This document shows positions 35,326-44,254 of a stretch of 64,000 bases of DNA, piece by piece. The position numbers were made by a program, and so were the translations under genes. The DNA is from Anaerolineae bacterium (GTDB taxonomy: Bacteria; Chloroflexota; Anaerolineae; Anaerolineales; E44-bin32). The stretch lies in the NCBI GenBank assembly GCA_011174825.1, contig DUEZ01000006.1:1-64000 (forward strand). The letters run 5' to 3'. The notes under the pieces are model-generated. The model ran no database searches and was not told the origin of the DNA. It saw only the letters and a program-made list of their open reading frames with translations. Numbering within the stretch: position 1 is the stretch's first letter; the number at the start of each line of letters is the position of its first letter.

Positions 35326-36473
35326 ATCCCATCGAGCAATTCCAGGAAAAGGCGCTCATACCCCTCGGCAGTAGCCGTAGGAGAGTATTGTTGAGCGATT
35401 TCTTCTGAGTCGCCCTGGAAGACATCAGGGTTTCCGATCACCTCGAGAACAGCCTCTGCCAATGCGGAGGAATCTCTCAACGGAATGACTTTTCCCATCC
35501 CAGTCCTTCGGACAGGCTGGCGTACTCCTGGTAAATTTGAGGCCACAACTGGCGTCCCACAGATCATTGACTCGATCTGGACAAGACCAAAACTCTCCGT
35601 GCTATTTACGCTTGGAAGCACCGTCACATCGCATGCTTTGAAGAATGCCGACATTTGCCGAGGATCAAGCACATCGAGAAAGCTCCAATGATCTTGGAAC
35701 CGCTCTAACATCGGCGCCAACTGACGAGCGTAAGCTTCCTCCCCGAGAACGTCCTGATACTGGCCGGCGAAGAGCACCTCTGTTTGGGGATGACGTTTCA
35801 GGATCTCCTCCATCGCGCCTAGAAGATACTCCACACCCTTCTCAGTTGCCAAGCGCGCAGCCATGCCAATTGCTGGACCTTGTGTCTTGCGATGCTGCTG
35901 AATGAAATCGGCCACCTCCTCTTCCTGGATCGGATGTACCACAACCGGTGGGGTGATCACACGTAACTTTGCCAGATATCGTGAAAGGAAAGGAGAATGC
36001 TGCGCGAAATCCTCGGTATACGCGATCACGACGTCGGAAAATGAAGCCGCAAGGCGATTAGCTACCTTAACCACCTGGTTAGCTAGCGCATTGATCCCAC
36101 CTTTGGGTAATGTAAGGTCACAATGATAAGTCAGTGTAACGGGTCGACCGAAGAGACGACCGCGTAATGCGATGCCCGCAGCGTCTAGTTGAGGCAAGTG
36201 TAAACTGATCACATCGTGGTTCAACACCTGTCGTGTGGATTCCAAACCGATCGTAGGCATCACCACACCCTTGCTCACACGGAAAGCCACGGGCACCCTT
36301 AAAACCTTGACGCCATCCAATCGCTCGTGACGAGGCAGTCGTCTTTCGTATTGAGAAGTTAATACTGTAACTTGATGGCCACGCTCCACAAGTGCGTGCG
36401 CCAATCGTTCCACATAAATCGTCAATCCGGAAACGTGGGGTCGATAATACGTCAATACAAACAAGATCTTCAT
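35322..36473 (-). CDS. GT4-family glycosyltransferase
   Basis: The 383-residue GT-B enzyme has an N-terminal donor-independent half starting MKILFVLTYYRPHVSGLTIYVERLA, with the Gly-rich loop seen in retaining GT4 enzymes. The C-terminal nucleotide-sugar half has GMAARLATEKGVEYLLGA and the EX7E motif in STESFGLVQIESMICGTPVVAS. It should add a hexose from a nucleotide-sugar to a lipid or glycan at the inner membrane face. It overlaps the downstream methyltransferase by 4 bp. A nucleotide-sugar epimerase gene lies upstream across a 450-bp gap. Confidence 0.92.
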   Translation of the reverse strand: MKILFVLTYYRPHVSGLTIYVERLAHALVERGHQVTVLTSQYERRLPRHERLDGVKVLRVPVAFRVSKGVVMPTIGLESTRQVLNHDVISLHLPQLDAAGIALRGRLFGRPVTLTYHCDLTLPKGGINALANQVVKVANRLAASFSDVVIAYTEDFAQHSPFLSRYLAKLRVITPPVVVHPIQEEEVADFIQQHRKTQGPAIGMAARLATEKGVEYLLGAMEEILKRHPQTEVLFAGQYQDVLGEEAYARQLAPMLERFQDHWSFLDVLDPRQMSAFFKACDVTVLPSVNSTESFGLVQIESMICGTPVVASNLPGVRQPVRRTGMGKVIPLRDSSALAEAVLEVIGNPDVFQGDSEEIAQQYSPTATAEGYERLFLELLDGI

Positions 36474-36925
36474 CTCTTCATATCGCCGATGATCCAGATA
36501 TCACATAATTCCTGTTTTCAATCAAAATACGTCTTCTTCTAAAGTCTTACAAAACGTGGTTGCAAGGCTCAGGCCTTTCAAGAGCTCTTAAAGAGTGAAA
36601 TGCTACACGAAATGATGCGACAACCCTACCTGAAATATCCTCCCTTGCTCCTCTTCTCTCGTCTACACCATCAATCATTTTCCCCGACCCCTGATGAAAC
36701 ACAGCTAGGTATTTGTAGCTATCTTGATGGATCGGATTTTTCGTCACCCCCTGATGTGATGAGAGGCATTCTTCGAAGCATGATAGCATGAGGACGAATT
36801 CTTCGTCGCGTTACAGTCACAGGAACGAGAGGGAATCCTCATGAACTCGTTTTGTTTATCAAAAATCTGGGGAATTATAGCATCGGGGGTGTCTGTGACC
36901 AGTCTCATTCAAAACACATACTCGT
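36474..36925. other. Intergenic region, 452 bp
   Basis: No convincing gene is present. Short frames on both strands lack family signals. A few self-complementary words (attcttcgaag at about 36770-36780, gaattcttcgtc at 36797-36808) suggest a decayed repeat. Promoter elements for the glycosyltransferase gene must lie here but are not obvious. Confidence 0.45.
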
Positions 36926-37951
36926 CTATTGAAACAACGCCCGATTTGCCTCTACCCATCGCAGGAGACGGCCTACACCTTCGCGAGGTGGAATTCTGGG
37001 TTCCCAACCGAAATCTCGATATGCTTTGGAAATATCAGAGACATAGATCTTCTGATCTCCTGGTCGCCAATCCCCATAACTGACCTCGATCTCCGTTCCA
37101 AGCAACTCGCTCAGTAATGGTCCAAAGTCGCGCCACACTGACAGACTGAAACGCATTCCCCCTCCAATGTTGTAAATCCCACCTTGCGTGCTCACAGGAC
37201 TTACGACAGCAGCCATCATCGCCTCGATCAAGTCATCAATGAAGAGCACATCACGTACTTGCTTTCCGTCCCCATAGATCGTTATCGGTCGCTGAAGGAC
37301 AGCTGCGATCACAAACCAAGCGAGCCATCCCTGATCTTCGATCCCGAATTGGCGTGGACCATAGATGCACGAGTTACGGAACACGACCGTTCGCAATCCA
37401 TACATTCGATGATAATCCCGCACGTACTGATCTGCGGCTCCCTTGGAACACCCATAAGGCGAATATAAATCCAATGGCGTGTTTTCCGATATGCCAAGGT
37501 CTAATTCAGCATAGCGATATCTACTTTCTTCTTCATCTACCCCAACATCCGATAAGGCACCGTAGACCTTGTTTGTCGAAGTGTAGAGTACGACAGGATC
37601 CAATCCCAGTTCACGAACAGCTTCAAGCACATTGAGTGTGCCAAGTGCATTTGTTTCGAAATCCATTCGCGGCGACTCTACTGAAGTTGTCACGGCGACC
37701 TGAGCTGCAAAGTGAAACAACGCGTCATAGGGCTTGTGTTTTCCGATGGCTTTCTTCAATCCGGCATACTCACGGATATCTTGAAGTTCGAAAGGGATCC
37801 CTCCTTGCCGCTCTCGCAGCCACGTTAGATTGGTTTCACTCCCATGTCGAGAGAGATTGTCCAGGATCACGACTTCATGTCCCTCGCGAAGAAGGTAATC
37901 CGCCGTGTTAATTCCGATAAAACCAGCACCACCGGTTATCAGGGCTTTCAT
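36926..37951 (-). CDS. NAD-dependent sugar epimerase, CDP-paratose 2-epimerase-like
   Basis: The 341-residue extended SDR begins with ALITGGAGFIG for NAD binding. It has YTSTNKVYGA, the Tyr/Lys pair in SPYGCSKGAADQYV, and RNSCIYGPRQFGIEDQGWLAWF followed by IYGDGKQVRDVLFIDDL. The STNKVYG and EDQGW segments are those of CDP-paratose 2-epimerase (Tyv/RfbE) and close relatives, which make CDP-tyvelose, rather than of GalE. It would supply a rare sugar to the adjacent glycosyltransferase. GGAGAATACCC before the ATG is a good ribosome-binding site. Other nucleotide-sugar substrates are possible. Confidence 0.82.
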   Translation of the reverse strand: MKALITGGAGFIGINTADYLLREGHEVVILDNLSRHGSETNLTWLRERQGGIPFELQDIREYAGLKKAIGKHKPYDALFHFAAQVAVTTSVESPRMDFETNALGTLNVLEAVRELGLDPVVLYTSTNKVYGALSDVGVDEEESRYRYAELDLGISENTPLDLYSPYGCSKGAADQYVRDYHRMYGLRTVVFRNSCIYGPRQFGIEDQGWLAWFVIAAVLQRPITIYGDGKQVRDVLFIDDLIEAMMAAVVSPVSTQGGIYNIGGGMRFSLSVWRDFGPLLSELLGTEIEVSYGDWRPGDQKIYVSDISKAYRDFGWEPRIPPREGVGRLLRWVEANRALFQ

Positions 37952-38389
37952 GGGTATTCTCCATGTATTTTTCGTTTATTAATCCACCATCACCGTTGAA
38001 ATAGGAGTTCTTCTTTCCCGATTGTATTGTTTCGACCCTAAGAGAAGAGTGTGTGAGTTGAAGTATACATGAGTCAACGATGACAGGATATATAGCGTGT
38101 TCCTAACCCATTCTTCTAGGGAGAAGAATGGGCAACAATGGTAAATGCTAAGATCATTATGTATGTATTGAGATCTAGCTTCTGGCTTGGAGGGCATTCT
38201 GATGTTGATGCGAATTTGGAGTGCGTAAGCTATGCTTGCGTTTGCTTTTGCATTGCTCAAGACGAGGCAGAAGCGGAACTTCTGACTCCCAGTCGGATAT
38301 TCCCTATTTGAGTTCCAGCAAGTATAAAGGGTTGGAGGTAACCATTGTCTTCTTGCAGTCTTGGTTGATGAACTGACGTACAGCAATGA
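37952..38389. other. Intergenic region with a dispersed repeat
   Basis: The segment 38220-38302 (gtgcgtaagc, then gctcaagacgaggcagaagcg and acttctgactcc) matches 16676-16757. A 135-codon open frame on the minus strand crosses this repeat and has no family features, so it is not called. Otherwise nothing is seen. Confidence 0.55.
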
Positions 38390-39340
38390 TTAGCGGAATA
38401 TACGAGAAACTTCATCAATGCGGGACATTTCATCCTCAGTGAGCCTAAAATTCATCACACCAGCGCTTTCTCTGGCATGGCTTGCCCTGGTCGCACCCGG
38501 AATAGCGACAACCGTATCGCCGTGATAATTAATTAACCAGTTCAATGCTATCTGTGCTGTAGTCACTTGGTGAGTTAAAGCGATTTCATCTATAACCTCA
38601 ACAATGGGTTCACTTTTCTCTAGTCGACGTTGTAGAAGAACACGACGGATAGAGGGCTTGGCCATCAGTAATTCAGGATTTTTGTGGAACTTGCCGGTTA
38701 GGATTCCAGATGCAATGGGTGACCAAGCAATAATCGTGATTCCTAGTTCTTTGGCAGTATCCAGCACTCCATTTATTTCTATGTTCCGGTGGAGAAGACT
38801 ATATTGCACTTGATTGGAGGCAAGGGGCAATCCTCGCTTTGCTAGGGCTTTATAAGCACGACGCATACGCTTAGCACTAAAGTTGCTCACTCCCACTGAA
38901 CGTATTTTTCCTGCTTCCACCAAATCAGCCATGGCATCCATCTCGTCTTCTGGTGAAGAGAAACTAAATGGATGGTGGATCTGGTGCAAATCGATTGTGT
39001 ATGGGCTTAAATATTGTTGGCGAGCCATTATTGTTTTTGGAATGTTCTTTGCAGTTCGAAAAAACGGGCTCCATTTTGTGGCCACAAGGACTTCATCATC
39101 GGCTTTTCCAGCAGCTTTCAATGCGTTAGCCAGTCCTCGTTCCGATATGCCATTTCCATACGCCTCTGCTGTGTCAAACCAGTTAATCCCCCCATCCAAG
39201 GCCATCTTGATGATTTCGTTCTTCGTATCCTGAGAGATTTCAGGAAACATTAACCTTCCCCCAGCGAATTGCATTACACCCAACCCGATTGGTGTTATTT
39301 CGATTTCAGTTTTTCCTAGTTTTCTTAGATTTTTATTCAT
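38390..39340 (-). CDS. Aldo/keto reductase
   Basis: The 316-residue (alpha/beta)8-barrel enzyme reduces carbonyls with NADPH in the cytoplasm. The AKR catalytic tetrad is present: Asp and Tyr in FDTAEAYG, Lys in VATKW, and His in DLHQIHHP. The C-terminal cofactor segment VVAIPGATRASHARESAG carries the usual Arg residues. GGAG eight bases upstream favours the start at 39340 over 39352. It resembles the YajO/Tas-type general oxidoreductases. No operon partner is evident, and the physiological substrate is unknown. Confidence 0.92.
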   Translation of the reverse strand: MNKNLRKLGKTEIEITPIGLGVMQFAGGRLMFPEISQDTKNEIIKMALDGGINWFDTAEAYGNGISERGLANALKAAGKADDEVLVATKWSPFFRTAKNIPKTIMARQQYLSPYTIDLHQIHHPFSFSSPEDEMDAMADLVEAGKIRSVGVSNFSAKRMRRAYKALAKRGLPLASNQVQYSLLHRNIEINGVLDTAKELGITIIAWSPIASGILTGKFHKNPELLMAKPSIRRVLLQRRLEKSEPIVEVIDEIALTHQVTTAQIALNWLINYHGDTVVAIPGATRASHARESAGVMNFRLTEDEMSRIDEVSRIFR

Positions 39341-39494
39341 TAAGGACTCCAAATATTCTAGCTCTTCGATTTGAAACAGTGGGGTGCCCGAATTTCTATT
39401 CCAGTCAGAATGAAATGCGCTTCTTAGGAGGAAAGATCGAAAGAATAAATACGAATCACCTACATGATAGATTTTTCATAGTACAGAAATTGAA

Positions 39495-40283
39495 TCAATC
39501 TAAGCAAATTGAAAGTTGAACGCTTTCTAGCAAGGAGTTCGTATCCACCCCATCTGCGTTCTTAATGCACCACAACAGAAATTCAAGATTGCCCTTTGGT
39601 CCTCGTAGCGGAGAGATCATGACAGCTTGCGGACCAAGGTTGGCTTCTACCGCACAATCGATCACGTCTCTCACCACCCGCTGATGAACCAATGGATCAC
39701 GGACCACACCCCCCTTACCCACGGCCTCTCTTCCCGCTTCGAATTGAGGTTTGATCAGCGCGATGACTTCAGCATCCCTATCAAGCCATCGAACCACGCT
39801 GGGAATGAGTATTCGCAGGGAGATAAATGAGGCATCGATGGTCACCAACTGGATTGGTTCTGGCAGGGATTCTATTTCACGCGCATTGACACCCTCCATG
39901 ACCACGACCTTCGGATGATTACGCAACTTCCAATGGAGGACACCACGTCCAACATCGATTGCATAGACGCGCGCCGCACCCGCTTGCAGTAAGCAATCTG
40001 TGAACCCCCCTGTGGAGACACCCACGTCTGCACAGATCTTGCCCTCTATGTCAGTAGCAAAGGTTTCCAAAGCAGAAGCTAATTTTTCACCGCCCCGGGA
40101 GACAAAACGTGGGCCACTCTCAAGGGTGATTTGCGCGTTCATAACAAACTTGCGAGAAGGTACGTTCACAACCTGATCGTTCACCCGAACTTGCCCGGCC
40201 ATGATCAAGCGTTGGGCTTGTGATCGGCTCTCTACCAATCCCCGTTCGACTAAGAGAAGATCAATGCGTGTTTTTTGCGCCAC
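39495..40283 (-). CDS. tlyA: TlyA-family 2'-O-ribose rRNA methyltransferase
   Basis: The 262-residue protein has an N-terminal S4 RNA-binding domain (residues 6-65, RIDLLLVERGLVESRSQAQR) and an FtsJ-like SAM domain with DVGVSTGGFTDCLLQAGA, YAIDVGRGVL and IALIKPQFEAG. TlyA proteins methylate ribose in 16S and/or 23S rRNA and affect capreomycin sensitivity in mycobacteria. The old name 'hemolysin A' is common in annotation. The start is a GTG at 40283. It is transcribed divergently from the prenyltransferase-mevalonate operon, with about 100 bp between. Confidence 0.92.
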   Translation of the reverse strand: MAQKTRIDLLLVERGLVESRSQAQRLIMAGQVRVNDQVVNVPSRKFVMNAQITLESGPRFVSRGGEKLASALETFATDIEGKICADVGVSTGGFTDCLLQAGAARVYAIDVGRGVLHWKLRNHPKVVVMEGVNAREIESLPEPIQLVTIDASFISLRILIPSVVRWLDRDAEVIALIKPQFEAGREAVGKGGVVRDPLVHQRVVRDVIDCAVEANLGPQAVMISPLRGPKGNLEFLLWCIKNADGVDTNSLLESVQLSICLD

Positions 40284-40384
40284 ATCTAAATTCTACTTGA
40301 TGGGAGGAAAATAAGCATGCCCCTCACCATACCTACTATCGTACCACCCCTATCAGCTTGCTTCGCAAAAATCTTCCTGCTATC

Positions 40385-41266
40385 ATGCTTAACATGCTAA
40401 AGGCACTCATCAAAGCTATGCGACCCCGGCAATGGATCAAGAATTTCCTGATCTTTGCTGCGCTCGTATTCGACCAACAGCTAACGCATATAGACCCACT
40501 CCTTCGTACTGTTATCGGATTCATTTTATTGTGCCTCGGATCGAGCACGGTCTATTTAATCAACGATCTCGCAGATTTGGAGCAGGACCGAAATCATCCC
40601 GTAAAACGCCATCGTCCAATCGCTGCGGGAGAGTTATCCATATCCACGGCCAGGGTGGCGGCAGCTGCATTCTTTGTGATATCCGTTGTGGCAGGCTTTG
40701 CGCTAAGGCCGACGTATGGGGCCGTTCTTCTCGGCTACATGTTACTTAATCTGCTTTATTCCTTCTGGTTGAAACACATTCCGATCATCGATGTGCTGGT
40801 TCTCGCTACGGGATTCGTCCTTCGTGTGGCTGCCGGAGTGGTATTGATCACCGTGCAGCGGTTCTCCCCATGGCTTTACATGTGTACAACCCTACTAGCC
40901 TTGTTCATCGGATTTGGAAAACGCAGGGCCGAAATGGTTCTCCTGGCAGAGGATGCAAACTCACATCGGCGCGTCCTTGACGGCTACACCATACCGTTTC
41001 TTGACCAATTGATGATCATCGTGTCTGGGACCACAATTGTGGCATATTCGCTCTATACATTCTCCGCAGAAAACCTTCCAGACAATAACTTGATGATGCT
41101 GACAATCCCTTTCGTGTTATATGGCATTTTTAGGTATCTGCACTTGGTCAATGTTGAAAACGCTGGTGGTGCCCCGGAAGAGATCGTATTGACTGACTTG
41201 CCATTATTGGTTACCTTCATCTTATGGGGACTCACCGCCGTAGCCATCCTCTACTTCGGCACATGA
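40385..41266 (+). CDS. UbiA-family prenyltransferase, decaprenyl-phosphate phosphoribosyltransferase-like
   Basis: The roughly 293-residue integral membrane protein has eight or nine helices and begins with MRPRQWIKNFLIFAALVF. The first Asp-rich motif, NDLADLEQDRNHPVKRHRPI, is typical of DPPR synthases, which transfer phosphoribose to polyprenyl phosphate, rather than of quinone UbiA enzymes. The second Asp-rich segment is also modified. The start is uncertain: ATG 40385 or 40394, or TTG 40358. It overlaps the mevalonate kinase gene by ATGA, linking a prenyl-phosphate-consuming enzyme to isoprenoid precursor synthesis. Confidence 0.85.
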   Translation: MLNMLKALIKAMRPRQWIKNFLIFAALVFDQQLTHIDPLLRTVIGFILLCLGSSTVYLINDLADLEQDRNHPVKRHRPIAAGELSISTARVAAAAFFVISVVAGFALRPTYGAVLLGYMLLNLLYSFWLKHIPIIDVLVLATGFVLRVAAGVVLITVQRFSPWLYMCTTLLALFIGFGKRRAEMVLLAEDANSHRRVLDGYTIPFLDQLMIIVSGTTIVAYSLYTFSAENLPDNNLMMLTIPFVLYGIFRYLHLVNVENAGGAPEEIVLTDLPLLVTFILWGLTAVAILYFGT

Positions 41267-42201
41267 CGACTGCCAGAGCTCCTGGCAAGATCATCCTTTT
41301 CGGCGAACATGCTGTTGTCTATGGGCAACCTGCGATCGCGGTACCAATACACCAAGTATCAGCCATAGTTGAGGTCACCTCAATCTCTGCCTCTCGTCTG
41401 GGAGTAATTCATGTAGAAGCACCCGACATCGGTCTCGATTCTTGGCTACACGAAATGGACCAGGATCAACCCCTGGCACGCATCATCCACCTCACCCTCA
41501 ATGAGATCGGGATCCACGATCCTCCTGCCTTGGGGATCACAATCTCATCGTCCATACCGATTGCCTCAGGACTCGGTTCGGGCACGGCTGTATCGGTAGC
41601 GATCATACGTTCGTTAAGCAATCACCTCGGTCAAAGCCTTCCACTCAAGCGCCAATCTGAGTTAGCATACGAAGTGGAAAAGATCCATCACGGAACGCCC
41701 TCCGGAATCGATAACACTGTTGTGACTTATGCTAAACCTATTTTCTATAAGCGAGGATGCGATCCAGAGATTATCTCAATTGGTGCACCATTCACACTAA
41801 TCATCAGTGATACGGGCGTACAATCACCAACTGCTGTCGCCGTTGAAAAAGTGAGACGAGGTTGGCAGGATGATCCCAATATATACGAATCACTTTTCGA
41901 CGAAATAGGCCGACTTGTCCTTCAGGCGCGATACAGCATGGAACGTGGCCAAGTGAACAAACTGGGACCGCTGATGGATCAGAACCAGGTGTTGCTCGAG
42001 GCAATCCACGTAAACTCGCCCCCACTTCAAGCTTTAATCAACGCTGCTCGAGAAGCCGGTGCATACGGCGCCAAACTTTCGGGAGCCGGTCTTGGCGGGA
42101 ATATGATCGCCATCGTTGATCCACTTAACGCCCACGCTGTTGAGAAAGCTTTGAAACAAGCTGGCGCCGTAAGTACACTGACGACTGAGGTGATTGAATG
42201 A
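41263..42201 (+). CDS. mvk: Mevalonate kinase
   Basis: The 312-residue GHMP kinase phosphorylates mevalonate to mevalonate-5-phosphate. Motif 1 is APGKIILFGEHAVVYGQPAI, motif 2 is PIASGLGSGTAVSVAI (ATP-binding loop) and motif 3 is KLSGAGLGGNMIAIV. The EHAVVYG segment and HHGTPSGIDNTV identify the mevalonate kinase branch. ATG 41263 overlaps the prenyltransferase stop, and the gene's own stop overlaps the next start, so three genes are translationally coupled. Finding this enzyme beside isopentenyl phosphate kinase indicates a modified mevalonate pathway. Confidence 0.94.
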   Translation: MTTARAPGKIILFGEHAVVYGQPAIAVPIHQVSAIVEVTSISASRLGVIHVEAPDIGLDSWLHEMDQDQPLARIIHLTLNEIGIHDPPALGITISSSIPIASGLGSGTAVSVAIIRSLSNHLGQSLPLKRQSELAYEVEKIHHGTPSGIDNTVVTYAKPIFYKRGCDPEIISIGAPFTLIISDTGVQSPTAVAVEKVRRGWQDDPNIYESLFDEIGRLVLQARYSMERGQVNKLGPLMDQNQVLLEAIHVNSPPLQALINAAREAGAYGAKLSGAGLGGNMIAIVDPLNAHAVEKALKQAGAVSTLTTEVIE

Positions 42202-42980
42202 TCTTTCTCAAACTAGGCGGTTCGCTGATCACGGACAAATCAAGACCAGAGACACCTAGGCTCAAAGTGATCGCGCGATTAACGACTGAGATCGCCCATG
42301 CCTTCAATCAACGCCATGACCTACGATTGATATTGGGCCACGGGTCAGGATCATTTGGACATCCTCCTGCTTCTCGTCATAAAACCCACCTCGGTGCTGC
42401 TAGTCAGGCTGAATGGATCGGTTTCGCTGAGGTATGGTCGGCAGCGCAACGACTCAACCGAATGGTGATCGATCATCTGATCGAGTGCGGATTGCCGGCG
42501 ATCGCTTTTCCCCCCTCGTCCTCAGCGATATCCAAGGACCATGTGATCCTCGAGATGGCGCTTGAACCGATTAAGCGAGCTTTGGATGTTGGATTGTTGC
42601 CAGTAGTACACGGCGATGTCGCTTTCGATCTCACAAGAGGGGGGACCATTATTTCTACCGAGAAAGTTTTCGCTTACATGGCGAGTCAAATTCGTCCGGA
42701 TCGAATTCTACTAGCTGGGCTTGATCCTGGTGTCTATATTGATTTCCCGGATTCGAAAGAGATCTTTGCCACAATTACTGAAGAGGATGTGCCCAAGATT
42801 AAGTTTAAGAAAGCCGATGCACCTGATGTCACGGGGGGAATGTGGTCAAAGGTTCAGGAGGCCTTAGCACTTGCACGGGAATATCCTGGTCTTGAGGTGA
42901 GGATATTTTCAGGCGAGGAGCCAGGTGCTGTAGCAAATGCGCTCCTGGATGGCAAACCGGGCACCTTGATCACGATGTAA
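42198..42980 (+). CDS. Isopentenyl phosphate kinase
   Basis: The 260-residue amino acid kinase-fold enzyme makes isopentenyl diphosphate from isopentenyl phosphate with ATP. MIFLKLGGSLITDKS opens with the catalytic Lys and Gly loop, GHGSGSFGHPPASRH includes the conserved His that binds the substrate phosphate, and VVHGDVAFDLTRGGTIIS and GLDPGVYIDFP follow. The family is typical of archaea, with scattered Chloroflexota members that use mevalonate-5-phosphate decarboxylase. The gene overlaps the mevalonate kinase stop by ATGA. The decarboxylase partner is not in this window. Confidence 0.92.
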   Translation: MIFLKLGGSLITDKSRPETPRLKVIARLTTEIAHAFNQRHDLRLILGHGSGSFGHPPASRHKTHLGAASQAEWIGFAEVWSAAQRLNRMVIDHLIECGLPAIAFPPSSSAISKDHVILEMALEPIKRALDVGLLPVVHGDVAFDLTRGGTIISTEKVFAYMASQIRPDRILLAGLDPGVYIDFPDSKEIFATITEEDVPKIKFKKADAPDVTGGMWSKVQEALALAREYPGLEVRIFSGEEPGAVANALLDGKPGTLITM

Positions 42981-43345
42981 TCCAAAGCGATGCACCCCAC
43001 CAAGTGCGCAGAATTACCTGCGGTTATCGCGGCGGCAGATATTAAAAGACAATGTAGCCGCACCCTTTAGGGTGCGCTGTGATGCGCAGGCTAAAGCCTG
43101 CTACTTCAGTGGTGATCTCAATAGACAATGTAGTCGTACCCAACAGACTATCTTGACACACAGATTTTGGAACCGCTACAGCTTGTGAATAGACTCGTCT
43201 TAACTTAGACTTACTTCTGTGCACAAACTTTACCGTGGGGGATGGATGATTTGGAATATACGCAGTAGAGAAGAGTCCGGCACTTTCGATGATAAGGTAT
43301 AACTTCACCTCATCAAGTGAACCTTGATGTAAACGGAGGGATAAC
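42981..43345. other. Intergenic region with dispersed repeat copy B
   Basis: The 51-bp element 43054-43104 is the inverted copy of the 242-295 repeat (GTAGCCGCACCC to AAAGCCTGCTAC, with GCACCCTTTAGGGTGC inside). A degenerate GTAGTCGTACCC fragment follows at 43130-43141. The rest holds no gene. The promoter of panB must lie here. Confidence 0.65.
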
Positions 43346-44200
43346 ATGTCAGAACGTAAGAAGGTCACCCTGCGAACACTGTTTCAAAAAATCGACGATG
43401 GGGTGCCAATTACATTTCTCACCTGCTACGACTACCCTACAGCCTTCTTCCAGGAACAAGCAGGGGTAGATATGATCCTTGTTGGTGACAGCCTTGGAAT
43501 GACCATGCTTGGTTACGATAGCACGCTCCCTGTAACAATGGAAGATATGATCCGACATACACAAGCTGTCAGGCGGGGTTCACCCAATGCATGGTTAATC
43601 GGTGATATGCCATACATGAGCTATCAACCGAGTGTAGAGAGCGCTATCAGAAATGCTGGACGTTTCATGGCTGAAGCAGGGTGCGATGCGATCAAACTTG
43701 AAGGTGGGATTGAGATGGCGGATCGGATTGCAGGCATTACCGCTGCTGGCATCCCTGCAATGGGACATCTAGGCCTCACACCTCAAAGCGTCAGCGCTTT
43801 GGGAGGTTTTCGCGTGCAGGGAAAAGGAGCCCTACAAGCGAAGAAGATCATCGATGACGCGAAGGCTCTCGAAGATGCCGGCGCCTTCGCCATCCTTCTT
43901 GAGTTGGTGCCAGATCGGCTCTGCAAACTAATAACCGAGCGAGTTGAAAGATGCTTCATCATCGGTCTCGGCTCCGGTCTGGATGCGCACGGTCAATTGC
44001 TCATCTATCACGATATGTTTGGGTTATATCCAAAGTTCAAACCTCGCATGGCCAAAGTTTTTGGTGAGGCCGGAGAGGTTATTCTTGAGGGGTTAAAACA
44101 ATATGTTCAGGAAGTAACGGATCGGTCTTTCCCCCAGCCAGAGAATTGGTTTGGTATGCCGGACGAGGAATACGATGAATTGCTCCAAATGCTCAATTGA
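43346..44200 (+). CDS. panB: 3-methyl-2-oxobutanoate hydroxymethyltransferase
   Basis: The enzyme adds a hydroxymethyl group from methylene-tetrahydrofolate to ketoisovalerate, giving ketopantoate for pantothenate and CoA. The 284-residue TIM barrel has FLTCYDYPTA, the Mg-binding VGDSLGMTMLGYDSTLPVT, AIKLEGG, GHLGLTPQSV and the HDMFGL segment near the end. GGAGGG before the ATG is a strong ribosome-binding site. panC and panD are not in the window. It is followed after 54 bp by an unrecognised gene on the same strand. Confidence 0.96.
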   Translation: MSERKKVTLRTLFQKIDDGVPITFLTCYDYPTAFFQEQAGVDMILVGDSLGMTMLGYDSTLPVTMEDMIRHTQAVRRGSPNAWLIGDMPYMSYQPSVESAIRNAGRFMAEAGCDAIKLEGGIEMADRIAGITAAGIPAMGHLGLTPQSVSALGGFRVQGKGALQAKKIIDDAKALEDAGAFAILLELVPDRLCKLITERVERCFIIGLGSGLDAHGQLLIYHDMFGLYPKFKPRMAKVFGEAGEVILEGLKQYVQEVTDRSFPQPENWFGMPDEEYDELLQMLN

Positions 44201-44254
44201 TCTCTTTTGAACCATGGCTATTCACACGGCAAATCAGATTATTCAGGAGGACCT

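Noticed and set aside
36600-37117. Small plus-strand frames near the glycosyltransferase-epimerase gap
   Set aside because: They lack start signals, and one overlaps the epimerase coding strand.
37979-38386. 135-codon minus-strand open frame
   Set aside because: It spans a dispersed repeat shared with 16676-16757, has no ribosome-binding site or domain, and has an implausible composition.
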